Below the pieces are notes generated by a model that saw only the letters and a program-made list of their open reading frames with translations, was not told where the DNA came from and did no database searches. Shown here piece after piece: positions 19,404-28,656 of a stretch of 64,000 nt of DNA (positions are counted from its first letter, which is position 1; each line of letters starts with the position of its first letter). Position numbers and translations under genes: made by a program. Source of the stretch: a gamma proteobacterium endosymbiont of Lamellibrachia anaximandri (GTDB lineage Bacteria > Pseudomonadota > Gammaproteobacteria > Chromatiales > Chromatiaceae); assembly GCA_016756835.1 (NCBI GenBank), contig JAESPE010000008.1, positions 1-64,000 of the forward strand. Reading direction: 5' to 3'.

Positions 19404-19540
19404 GTTTCAGCTCCTGTTGCGTCGAAAGTTTGACGTATTCAGTCTATATTCAGGTTTTATCACCTAAGCTGCGAGAAACGTGCCAATTTATGCATGATGG
19501 AAAGTACGGTTGGCACAAAATGTCGGATGAAAGGTGTGCT

Positions 19541-20476
19541 ATGAGCAGATATGTCTTGAGAGCTAAACTTTTTTTGGGTCTCTATTTATTCTCTTTCGGG
19601 TTGGCCTACGGGGGAGAGATACAAGCTGCCGAGACATCATTACCTGAACAGCTGACCTACAAAATTTCCTATCAGGGGATATTTTCCGGTTTTATCCATC
19701 TGGATATAGCCAGAGCTGATTTGCGTGTGGCCGGAGGGACTGTGAAAGTTTCCGGACGCGTTGCGAAGGTGGCTACCCTCAAGGTGACCACGGAACCCTA
19801 CCGTAAGGCGGAAGTTCTGTTTCCCGTGCGCTACCAATACCGCAGCTGGTATGAACCGGATGGGGAGAATGCACTCCTGGTGACTGAGTCCCTGCAGGCG
19901 GATGAGAACAGTGATGAGATGATCTGGTTCGATCGCGACGAGGGTATTGGCCACAGATATGAAGTGAAGGCGGCTGCCACTGGCGACGGGAAGAGGCCAC
20001 CGTTGGAACTGCTGCGAAAATTTGCAGACTTACAGGTCTGGCCGGCGGTGCTGGAGGAGTCCCATCAACAGGGTATAGGTCGGGATGAAATGTTTGATCA
20101 TCTCTCGATGATGCAGCGGTTGCGGGTTTTGGATCTGCAGCCGGGGCAGGTGCTGGATCTGCCGGTGTTCACCGGCAAGCAGTTGAAAAACTATCGGGTG
20201 GTGGTGACATCGGAACCGAATGAGGGAAAAACGGAGGAGAGTGCGCTGCTCAAGCTACAGATCTTCTCTTATGACGCTGCTGAGAATGATGCTGGTCAGA
20301 AAACTTATATCTGGCTGAGTGCGGACGATCGACGGGTGCCGTTGCGATTCTATGCCGAGCGGGCCTTCGGTTACCTTGAGGCGGTGTTGGAATCAGGTGA
20401 GTCCGGTGGAGAGCTGCGCAGTGGATTCACACCTGCCACCAATGCTTTCGAACAACTGGAAGCATTTTACTTTTGA
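19541..20476 (+). CDS. DUF3108-like exported protein
   Basis: Signal peptide then LPEQLTYKISYQGIFSGFIHLDIARADLRV and YRKAEVLFPVRYQYRSWYEPDG. Confidence 0.7.
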   Translation: MSRYVLRAKLFLGLYLFSFGLAYGGEIQAAETSLPEQLTYKISYQGIFSGFIHLDIARADLRVAGGTVKVSGRVAKVATLKVTTEPYRKAEVLFPVRYQYRSWYEPDGENALLVTESLQADENSDEMIWFDRDEGIGHRYEVKAAATGDGKRPPLELLRKFADLQVWPAVLEESHQQGIGRDEMFDHLSMMQRLRVLDLQPGQVLDLPVFTGKQLKNYRVVVTSEPNEGKTEESALLKLQIFSYDAAENDAGQKTYIWLSADDRRVPLRFYAERAFGYLEAVLESGESGGELRSGFTPATNAFEQLEAFYF

Positions 20477-20505
20477 GCGGGTGTGGTGTCTGCCCAGAAC
20501 ACTAC

Positions 20506-20650
20506 TTAGTGTCCATCTGGAAACACTGTTTTTACCACGAAGCGCACGAAGAACACGAAGAAAATTCACGGTTAATCAATTCCATACCTTCATGCTTTTG
20601 GTGTTCTTTGCGCCTTTGCGAGAATTATTGTTTTTGGCCGTACACTACTT
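20506..20650. repeat. Fold-back/MITE-like intergenic element, copy 1
   Basis: ttagtgtccatctggaaac start; ccacgaagcgcacgaagaacacgaag direct repeats with imperfect complement ggtgttctttgcgcctttgcgag. Confidence 0.5.
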
Positions 20651-21223
20651 ATGATCGTTTTTTGCAGACTCGTCTATCTTGAGGTGGCTGATATCCGGTA
20701 ACGGTGCTGCGGGGGTCGGGGTTTGGCAATCCTCCAGACTTCCCTCCCGTGGCTGACTGACGGAGAGTTCCCCGGTATTGATGTTGGCGGGAGGTGGAGG
20801 CTTAGTTTCATCAATCAGCGTTCCCGGTGCATCCAGGTGGATGGCGCTGATATCGGGAATGACCTGGGGTTTTACTTCCACAGCGCAGTCGATCAGGCTA
20901 CCGGTCTCGGCAGGCGAGAGGCCGTAATCCGGTGCGGTGGGAGGCGCTGTTGTTTGGGGTTCTGCCGCTGGTGCTGCCTGCTTGGGCTGTTCGATGGGCC
21001 GGATCTCTAGCAGCGCACCTGCATCCCTGAAGGCGACGCGGTATTTCACCGCTTGATCCATGTCGATGCCTTTTTTGATGGCCACAGGCTGGCCGGAGAA
21101 GAGCCGCTCCAGTTTTTCACCTTCCAGTTTGAATAGGGCGCCGACCTTGTTGCGTACTTCAGCGGGGTCTTTGCCCTCGATGATCCTGCCGGCGAAATAG
21201 ACGTCGTAGGTATCGAAGCTCAT
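20645..21223 (-). CDS. Hypothetical protein with conserved N-terminal domain and Pro/Ala-rich linker
   Basis: MSFDTYDVYFAGRIIEGKDPAEVRNKVGALFKLEGEKLERLFSGQPVAIKKGIDMDQAVKYRVAFRDAGALLEIRPI; SD aggagg directly upstream. Confidence 0.72.
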   Translation of the reverse strand: MSFDTYDVYFAGRIIEGKDPAEVRNKVGALFKLEGEKLERLFSGQPVAIKKGIDMDQAVKYRVAFRDAGALLEIRPIEQPKQAAPAAEPQTTAPPTAPDYGLSPAETGSLIDCAVEVKPQVIPDISAIHLDAPGTLIDETKPPPPANINTGELSVSQPREGSLEDCQTPTPAAPLPDISHLKIDESAKNDHK

Positions 21224-21235
21224 GGCTGATCCTCC

Positions 21236-21257
21236 TAGGGCCTGTTAACAGGCCCTA
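21236..21257. promoter_or_regulatory. 22-bp perfect palindrome abutting the SD of the minus-strand ORF
   Basis: TAGGGCCTGTTAACAGGCCCTA immediately upstream of aggagg on minus strand. Confidence 0.55.
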
Positions 21258-21389
21258 ATAATCCTGCCAGTGTACTCCACCCGTTTTCATCTTCAAGCCC
21301 GGGCTTGAGAATTGTCATCTGCGTGGAAAAGGGATTGGCGTAGGATCTGCCATCCAAGAAAAACTTAAATTTGTGGACTAGGAGGACTC

Positions 21390-22700
21390 ATGATCCGCAA
21401 CAAAAATAGGTATATTTCACTCTTCTCGCTTGCCGGACTTCTGTGCGGTACATTTTTTCAGACATCACTCGTCGCCGCCACATTGGACGGCAACGAGGTG
21501 CCGCTGCATCTGGTCAAATCTGAAACCTGCAAAGAGTGTCATAAAAAGATCTACAAACAGTGGAAAGGTTCCATGCATGCGCAGAGCACGGCGCTGAAGG
21601 ATCCGATCCATGGCGCATTCTACCAGCAGGTGGTGGGCGATCCGACGAAAGAGGGTGTCAAACACAAGGCCTCGGGTAAATATCCGGTCTGCCTGCAATG
21701 CCACTCTCCCAACGCGGCACTGGATAAGACGACAAAACTCGACGCATCGCCAGCCTACAGCGAAGGGGTCAACTGCGTTGCCTGCCACACTCTGAAAAAC
21801 TACAAGGGAATCAATGGCGCCGATGGCAAGATGAAACTGGGCGCCAAGGCTTGGGACCACTCCGATGCGCTTCAGGGGCCCAACGGTTTCCTGCATGAGC
21901 AGGGTGCGAAGGCCGACAAAGTGCGTTTTATCGCAGATGATGAGGGTGAGCTGAATCCTCATCTTGGCCGGGATAACAACGGCAAACCCTATATGTCCGA
22001 AGAGGATATGAAGGAGATCGACCTGCCGCTGGAAGGCAATGCTGCGATGAAGACATCTCAGGCCTGTCTCGGTTGTCACGACAAGCGCAACAACCCCAAG
22101 GGCGTTTCACTCTGTCAGACCGGTGATGAGTATCTGGAAGGCAAGAGTCGTGAGACCTGCCAGTCCTGCCACATGCCGATGAGTGATGGTATTGCCGATC
22201 ACTCAATGGGCGGTGGACATAACACTGCGATGCTGCGTCGGGCCGTTCGCTTCGAAGTCCAGACAGAGAAGCAGGGCGACCAGTTGGCGGTAAATGTGGA
22301 GTTGGAGAATCTGCAGCCACACAACGTGCCGACTGGCGCGCCGTTCCGCAATATTTATGTGAAAGTGACCGCGCTCTCCAAAGATGGTGAAGTACTCTGG
22401 AAGAACTTCCAGAAACACCCTGCCAAAGAGGATCCCAAGGCCTTTTTTGTCTACACCATGACCGATGAGGCCGGGCATCCTGCCCCGCCACCCAAGGCAT
22501 CGGCTGTAGGCAAGAACACGCGTTTGAAACCCTATGAAACACGGGTACTGGGCTATCAGGTGCCGGCAAAAAGTGTCGATTCCGTGCGCGCTGAGCTCTA
22601 CTATAATCTGCTTTGGCCAGGGCTGGTGAAGAAGTTCAAGATGCTGCCGGAGGATCTTAAGGCGCCCAAGCTGATTGCCTGGTCGGAGAACAAACTCTGA
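21390..22700 (+). CDS. Multiheme (5 CXXCH) cytochrome c with C-terminal beta-rich domain, exported
   Basis: CKECH, CLQCH, CVACH, CLGCH and CQSCH motifs after a signal peptide; cytochrome c554-like layout. Confidence 0.88.
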   Translation: MIRNKNRYISLFSLAGLLCGTFFQTSLVAATLDGNEVPLHLVKSETCKECHKKIYKQWKGSMHAQSTALKDPIHGAFYQQVVGDPTKEGVKHKASGKYPVCLQCHSPNAALDKTTKLDASPAYSEGVNCVACHTLKNYKGINGADGKMKLGAKAWDHSDALQGPNGFLHEQGAKADKVRFIADDEGELNPHLGRDNNGKPYMSEEDMKEIDLPLEGNAAMKTSQACLGCHDKRNNPKGVSLCQTGDEYLEGKSRETCQSCHMPMSDGIADHSMGGGHNTAMLRRAVRFEVQTEKQGDQLAVNVELENLQPHNVPTGAPFRNIYVKVTALSKDGEVLWKNFQKHPAKEDPKAFFVYTMTDEAGHPAPPPKASAVGKNTRLKPYETRVLGYQVPAKSVDSVRAELYYNLLWPGLVKKFKMLPEDLKAPKLIAWSENKL

Positions 22701-22757
22701 CACTGAGTCGGCAATACACCACCGGAACCCGCGATGGCTCCGGTGGTTTATTCCGCC

Positions 22758-23828
22758 TCAGGCGTTGCCCTTTTCCTTCATGCCGATGTCATATGTCCTG
22801 GCGAAGTCCAACATGCGCTGGATCGGTTTCACCGCCCGTTCCTGTATCGCAGGATCGATATGGATCTCATTGGCGCCGCTCTCCAGCACCTCAGCAATAT
22901 TTTGTAGCGCGTTCATGCCCATCCAGGGGCAGTGGGCACAACTGATGCAGGTTGCGCCTTCGCCGGCGGTGGGCGCTTCTATAAGCACCTTGTCCGGGGC
23001 CATTTGCTGCATTTTATAGAAGATGCCGCCATCGGTGGCGACGATGAACTCCTTGTTCTTCATCTCCGAGACTGCCTTGATCAGAGCGGTGGTGGAGCCA
23101 ATAACATCAGCCTGGTCGACGATATTTTGTGGTGATTCAGGATGCACCAGCACTGCAGCATCCGGGTGCAGCCGCTTGATCCGCTCCAGGGCCACGGATT
23201 TGAACTCTTCATGTACCACGCAGGAGCCGGGCCAGAACAGCATCTCCGCACCGCTAACGCCCTGTACATAGTTGCCCAGATGTCTGTCCGGCGCCCAGAG
23301 TATCTTCTCGCCCTTCTCTGCCAGATACTTGACGATCGGCAGAGCGATGCCGGAGGTGACTACCCAGTCGGAGCGGGCCTTTACCTCCGCGCTGGTATTG
23401 GCATAGACCACCACCGTATGGTCGGGGTGTTGGTCACAGAAATCGCTGAACTTGTCTGCCGGACAGCCTTCATCCAATGAGCAGGTTGCGCCGAGGTCGG
23501 GCATGATAACCCGTTTTTCCGGGTTGAGTATCTTTGCGGTCTCACCCATGAATCGTACGCCGCAGACGACCAGGGTTTGTGCGTCCTGAGCGGCGCCGAA
23601 GCGGGCCATCTCCAGTGAATCAGCGACGCAACCGCCACTCTCCTCTGCCAGCGCCTGCAGGTCCGCATTCGTGTAATAGTGGGCGACCAGTACGGCATTC
23701 TGTTGTTTCAGCAACTTGATAATGCGTGTCTTGAGTGCCGTTTTTTCACTATCCGAAAGGGATGGCCACTCAGGGTGGGGAGGAACGTCTATGGTTGGTA
23801 AGTTGAGAGGGGATTGTTGTGAACTCAT
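22758..23828 (-). CDS. nadA: Quinolinate synthase NadA
   Basis: [40 protein letters not shown]; start refined to [10 protein letters not shown]. Confidence 0.95.
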   Translation of the reverse strand: MSSQQSPLNLPTIDVPPHPEWPSLSDSEKTALKTRIIKLLKQQNAVLVAHYYTNADLQALAEESGGCVADSLEMARFGAAQDAQTLVVCGVRFMGETAKILNPEKRVIMPDLGATCSLDEGCPADKFSDFCDQHPDHTVVVYANTSAEVKARSDWVVTSGIALPIVKYLAEKGEKILWAPDRHLGNYVQGVSGAEMLFWPGSCVVHEEFKSVALERIKRLHPDAAVLVHPESPQNIVDQADVIGSTTALIKAVSEMKNKEFIVATDGGIFYKMQQMAPDKVLIEAPTAGEGATCISCAHCPWMGMNALQNIAEVLESGANEIHIDPAIQERAVKPIQRMLDFARTYDIGMKEKGNA

Positions 23829-24144
23829 GACCTGATTTTGATGCGATGTTATTTGAATGCTTTTTTCGGTTCTGGTGGCTGGACGCAGGATGATGCGCGC
23901 GAGGGAGCAGTTGCCGGTTCCTGAAAATAACGGTGCCATCAGGATACTTCAGTAGTGGCCCAATGATACAACGAAAAGGTAGCTCTTTCGATACAGCAAG
24001 CACGTTTATGCTTGTGGGGCAGTTCCCCGTGATTTACTGCCGGGATTTAAAATAGTATCTTGGGTTTATGCTGACCTGTGGCCTAAAGAAAATGACTTTT
24101 GTGCCGATTAGATGGGTATCTGAAACCATCGTGGATTTGAAAAA

Positions 24145-25017
24145 ATGGCTATAGCACAAGCCGCAAAACAAAAAATCTTACAGATCAAACACTTGCCACC
24201 TCTGTCGGGTACGGCAAGCAGCTTGCTCGGCATAGTGTCCGATCCTGATGTTGATATCGATGAACTTTCCCGGATTATTGGTCAGGATCCGGGGCTGACA
24301 GCGCGGATCCTTGGGTTGGCGAATGCTGCCTATTTCGCCCAGTCGCAGCCGGTCAATACCGTCAAGGAGGCGATCATCCGTGTGCTGGGACTGAATATGG
24401 TGAAAAGTCTCGCGCTGAGCATTGTCATGTGCGGTGCTTTTGATACCTCCATGTGTCCGGGTTTCGAGCTGGAGAAGTACTGGTATTCCGCCTTGGGAGG
24501 CGCAGCGCTTGCCCGGCGACTGGCGATGAAGATGGCACCGGAAGAACGGCCTGACGCGGATGGCGTCTACTTGGGTGGTCTGTTAGTCGATTTAGGGGTT
24601 CTGGTACTGGTAAACAGCTTTCCGAAGGAGTATTCCATGGTGCTGCAGCGACAGCAGCTCGAACCGGAAGGGGAGATGGCACTGCTCGAGCAGCAGCTGA
24701 TCGGAGTTACCAGTAGTGAGGCGGGCAGCTGGCTGGCAGATCGCTGGCATCTCCCTGAATCGGTTGTGCGTATAATTAATTACCAAATCTATTCTGATGA
24801 TGTCCGGTCGATGGGAAAACGGAGTGAGATACTACTCGTTGGCGCCTCTATGCGCTGGATCAAAGATTCGTTGAGTGGTGACCAAATATCCTTGAAAGAT
24901 GATTTGGCGTTACATCAGGTTTTGGGAATCCCGGCTGAGGTGCTAGAGTCACTGGAAGTCGAATTTTTAGAAAAAGAGGATGAAATTCGGACACTCGCGA
25001 GAATGTTGGCGGGATAG
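24145..25017 (+). CDS. HDOD-domain protein
   Basis: QIKHLPPLSGTASSLLGIVSDPDVDIDELSRIIGQDPGLTARILGLANAAYF; DLGVLVLVNSFP. Confidence 0.9.
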   Translation: MAIAQAAKQKILQIKHLPPLSGTASSLLGIVSDPDVDIDELSRIIGQDPGLTARILGLANAAYFAQSQPVNTVKEAIIRVLGLNMVKSLALSIVMCGAFDTSMCPGFELEKYWYSALGGAALARRLAMKMAPEERPDADGVYLGGLLVDLGVLVLVNSFPKEYSMVLQRQQLEPEGEMALLEQQLIGVTSSEAGSWLADRWHLPESVVRIINYQIYSDDVRSMGKRSEILLVGASMRWIKDSLSGDQISLKDDLALHQVLGIPAEVLESLEVEFLEKEDEIRTLARMLAG

Positions 25018-25026
25018 AGGCATCGT

Positions 25027-26226
25027 ATGGATTTGTCCTTCAATCATACATCAATGGATTTACGTGAAAGATTTTTCAGCCTGCTGGATTCTCTATCCGC
25101 GCTCAGGGCTCTCACTCAGCTTGAACTTGATGGCCTGACGGAAGAACAGGTTATCGAGAAAGCGCTGGGAGAGCTGGTCAGATATCAGAATCTTGAGAAC
25201 TGTTCCATATTCCGGCTTGAAGGTAGTGAGCTGCGCTGCGTGGCAGGTACCAGTATCAATGAATCCCACGGTTTGGTTGCGGGTGGCAAAGTCGATTTAA
25301 AGACCCGGCAAAATTTCATGCGGTTTGCTCCCGGTGAAGGGATTATGGGCATTGCTTTGCAGACAGGGCAGTTACAATATTGTCGTGACTGCGCGCAAAA
25401 TGCCAGTTTCAAACCTAACCCCTCGCTTGGTGAAGACCTGCCCGGATCGTTGATCTGTGTGCCGATAAAGATGGCCAATGATGTGCTGGGTGTTCTGAAC
25501 GTCTCACATCCTCTGCCCGAATATTTTGAACCTTGGCAACAACACACCCTTAGTCTGTTTTGTAGTTCGTTGGGGCAGATTCTGCACAATCACCGAATGC
25601 TGCACGACCTTGAATATCTGGTGGATCAGCGCACCCATGAGCTGCGTGCTGCGTTGCAGGAGGCAGAGGGGCTCAAGCAGAAATATGAGCAGCTCTCTTT
25701 AGTAGATGAGTTGACCGGGCTGCATAATCGTCGCTATTTCTTCGACGAGGCGGAAGCGCTGGTCTCGCGGGCAGTGCGTTATGAGCTGCCTTGCAGTCTG
25801 CTGTTGATGGATGTGGATTTCTTCAAGCGGGTCAATGATAAATGGGGGCACGCTATTGGTGATCGGGTGCTCTGCAGGATTGCGGATATTCTCAAGGATG
25901 AGATCAGAAGCGGGGATATTGTGGCCAGATTGGGCGGCGAGGAGTTTGTGATTCTTCTGCCCAATGCGGGTGAGGAGGGTACCGAACTGATTGCGCAAAG
26001 GATTCAGGAGCGGTTGGTCAGGATCGAACTAAAAGATGAAGCGGCGGCGAACCTGGAGATTACCGCCTGTATTGGTATCACTCGTCTGCGTTTGGAAGGC
26101 CAGGAAGAGAGACCAGAGAGTGAGTTGGTGGATCAACTCTACACTGAAGCCGATCGCGCCATGTACCAGTGCAAACGGGAAGGCCGCAACCGGCGCAAGG
26201 TGTTTGACGGAAGCGAACACGGTTAA
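25027..26226 (+). CDS. GAF-GGDEF diguanylate cyclase
   Basis: DELTGLHNRRYFFDEAE...LLMDVDFFKRVNDKWGHAIGD...ARLGGEEFVILLPNAG...ADRAMYQCKREGRNR; start 9 nt after the HDOD gene. Confidence 0.92.
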   Translation: MDLSFNHTSMDLRERFFSLLDSLSALRALTQLELDGLTEEQVIEKALGELVRYQNLENCSIFRLEGSELRCVAGTSINESHGLVAGGKVDLKTRQNFMRFAPGEGIMGIALQTGQLQYCRDCAQNASFKPNPSLGEDLPGSLICVPIKMANDVLGVLNVSHPLPEYFEPWQQHTLSLFCSSLGQILHNHRMLHDLEYLVDQRTHELRAALQEAEGLKQKYEQLSLVDELTGLHNRRYFFDEAEALVSRAVRYELPCSLLLMDVDFFKRVNDKWGHAIGDRVLCRIADILKDEIRSGDIVARLGGEEFVILLPNAGEEGTELIAQRIQERLVRIELKDEAAANLEITACIGITRLRLEGQEERPESELVDQLYTEADRAMYQCKREGRNRRKVFDGSEHG

Positions 26227-26304
26227 GCACAACCCTTTCACTGCAGGAGCGGCACCCTACGTTCGTCATTCCAAACATCATCACGAACTCCGAAACTTGA
26301 GTGC

Positions 26305-27846
26305 TTAAGTGTTCTCGATCGTGGCTGCAGCCTGTTTAACGGCAGGTTCATCGGCGAAGGAGGGAGACGCCTCGTCCATGGTGATTTGTGCTGAGCCGGA
26401 AGGGTTGGTGAACTGATCGTTGAGGGTCTGCACGTAGAGATCCGTCTCCTGCAAAACATTTTTTAGCTGTTTACGCGTCTTGCGGCCCCAGCCTGCGGGA
26501 TTGCGCCTGAAAATGCTGCGCCAGGGCTTGATGCTGCGCAGAAAGCTGCCAATCGGGTTACCCTTCAAATCGGCCTTTTCAGCCTGTTTTCTCAGTGAGC
26601 CCAGCAGCGTCTTTGCTGCCAGTGATCTGATACCGAAATGGACCAGAGTCAGCACTATCAACAGTCCGATCATCATCAGCCAGGGCTGGATGCTGCCGGG
26701 GGTGGTGTCGAGCCAAGGGGGGGCAAAGCTGAGGCCTTGCCAGTACCCGGCATTGATGGTGAATCCCAGCAGGAGTAGTAGCAGGCCGCCCATGACAATC
26801 CCGTCGCCCCAGAGAACCCGTCTACGCCAGGTTTCGAGGGTGCGGATAACCATTGGGATGGTTCGCTCCTGGATATCCCGCGCGGTCTTTTCCAGGGCGC
26901 CAACGATGCGATAGGCGCGTTCGATCTCGACCTCTTCCATGCGACCATGAATCTCCTTGAGGTCTTCATCCCGTTTTGATTCATAACGTTGACGCAGGGC
27001 TTCGTCTTCGATGGGCACTGCGGCATCGGGATTGTAAATGGCGTAGAAACGTCCAGCGGTGAGTCCGCGTTCACCCAATGCACGCTGCCATGCGGCAATG
27101 ACATCTTCCGGGTTGTTCTCCCTGGCTGTGGTATCGATCTGGTTAAGAATATAGAGAAATTTTCCCGAGTCGGGGCGTTTGATGGTGTGTTCTATCAGAT
27201 GGCTGAGCGTGTCCTGCATCGCACCGGGTTCCGGGTGCCTGGCGTCAAAGAAGACCAGTACCAGGTCGGAGAGGTCAATGATGTGGTCGGTGATGCGCAG
27301 TGTGGAGGTGCGTTGTGCGTCGGCATCGAATCCGGGGGAGTCGATGAGTATCTTGCCTTTCAGTTTTTGGCTGGGACAGGTCTTCAGTTGCAGATAGGCG
27401 TCGATGCGGGCGCCTTCGCCTTTGGCCACCTTTTCGATCTCGTTGGACATCTGATAGAAAGGAAAACGGGGGTCGGAATCCAGTGCCACACCGGGCAGGG
27501 CGTGCGCCGTCTCTTCCCGGCTGTAGCAGAGCACGGTGAACTTGTCGTCCACGGCCTGGTTGCCGGAGCGTTGCATCTTGTGCTCGATATAGTGGTTGAT
27601 GAAGGTCGATTTGCCTGCCGAGAAGGTGCCGAGGATCGAGATAAGGGGCCACCAGGGGATCTGAGTTGCAAAGGAGTTGTCCCCCTCCAGCAACCCAAGC
27701 CTGAAGGCGATGCCGTCGAGCATGCGGAAGCTCTGCACGGTTTTCAACAGAACTGGGTTTTCCTGTTCGAGGTGGGATTCAAGATGTGCTAAACGCGACT
27801 CTATAATCTGTCCGGCGGGGTGCATCTTCAGTTTGACTCCTAACAT
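26305..27846 (-). CDS. Dynamin-like / membrane-associated GTPase
   Basis: P-loop LGTFSAGKSTFINHYI, IDSPGFD, NQID; C-terminal TM segments VMGGLLLLLLGFTI and WLMMIGLLIVLTLVHF. Confidence 0.85.
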   Translation of the reverse strand: MLGVKLKMHPAGQIIESRLAHLESHLEQENPVLLKTVQSFRMLDGIAFRLGLLEGDNSFATQIPWWPLISILGTFSAGKSTFINHYIEHKMQRSGNQAVDDKFTVLCYSREETAHALPGVALDSDPRFPFYQMSNEIEKVAKGEGARIDAYLQLKTCPSQKLKGKILIDSPGFDADAQRTSTLRITDHIIDLSDLVLVFFDARHPEPGAMQDTLSHLIEHTIKRPDSGKFLYILNQIDTTARENNPEDVIAAWQRALGERGLTAGRFYAIYNPDAAVPIEDEALRQRYESKRDEDLKEIHGRMEEVEIERAYRIVGALEKTARDIQERTIPMVIRTLETWRRRVLWGDGIVMGGLLLLLLGFTINAGYWQGLSFAPPWLDTTPGSIQPWLMMIGLLIVLTLVHFGIRSLAAKTLLGSLRKQAEKADLKGNPIGSFLRSIKPWRSIFRRNPAGWGRKTRKQLKNVLQETDLYVQTLNDQFTNPSGSAQITMDEASPSFADEPAVKQAAATIENT

Positions 27847-28153
27847 TGCAAGCGGGCGCTTTTTTTGTTCTTTATGCGGTAAATACTAGCGCGTGAAACA
27901 GGGTGGCAACAGGCCTATTTTGAGTTTAATTTCCCCGAAAATCGAACATTCTCTGGTTGTTGTTTCTAGGTCGTTGATAACTATATATTTAGGAAATTGG
28001 GTAATTACTAAAGTATCTATATGACAGGCTTTTTTGAGAGCTGTTTATTTGCATTGGTAATCTGCTTCGTGGATACTGATAGGTTCCGAGACACTCCCTC
28101 TGGCAGAGGTTTGTCCCGAAAAAATCAACTGAATGCAAGCCTGAGGAGGCGAC

Positions 28154-28549
28154 ATGGCCGATTTGTTTTCCGATGAGTGGATGAAGAGTTTCATGGAACA
28201 CTGGAACGCTGAACCTGAGTTGTCAGATGCTCTGGCCCAGATAGGCTTCAACAGTGTGATCGGATATGGGTTTGATGGTGAAACAGCGCCCAAGGGCGTG
28301 CTCGTCGTGGAAAACGGCAAGGCGACAGCTGCTGCTGCCTTCGATGGTCAGGAGATGAATTGGGATATCCGTGCCTCTGATGAGCAGTGGCGCAAATGGA
28401 TGTCCAAACCCCCCGGTATGATGGGCCTCGGTATGGCATTTACCTCGCGCAAGATGAAGTTCGTGGTTGGAGACTACTCCGCCATGATCAAGGATCCGCG
28501 CATGGCGAAGCCATTCATCAAGAGTTTCTCAGTGATGGGGCGTGCCTGA
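28154..28549 (+). CDS. SCP2 sterol-binding-like small protein
   Basis: FDGQEMNWDIRASDEQWRKWMSKPPGMMGLGMAFTSRKMKFVVGDYSAMIKDPRM resembles SCP2-fold proteins. Confidence 0.55.
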   Translation: MADLFSDEWMKSFMEHWNAEPELSDALAQIGFNSVIGYGFDGETAPKGVLVVENGKATAAAAFDGQEMNWDIRASDEQWRKWMSKPPGMMGLGMAFTSRKMKFVVGDYSAMIKDPRMAKPFIKSFSVMGRA

Positions 28550-28656
28550 TAATTGGATGGTTTTTCATCGCTCTGCTCCCTCATGGCATAGAGGATGGCA
28601 GTTGCATCAGGCGATTATTCCACAATTTCATTTCAAGCATTGGATAGTAAGGAACT

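Noticed and set aside
26989-27792. 267-aa plus-strand ORF antisense to the dynamin-like GTPase
   Set aside because: Shadow frame; GTPase motifs lie on the minus strand.
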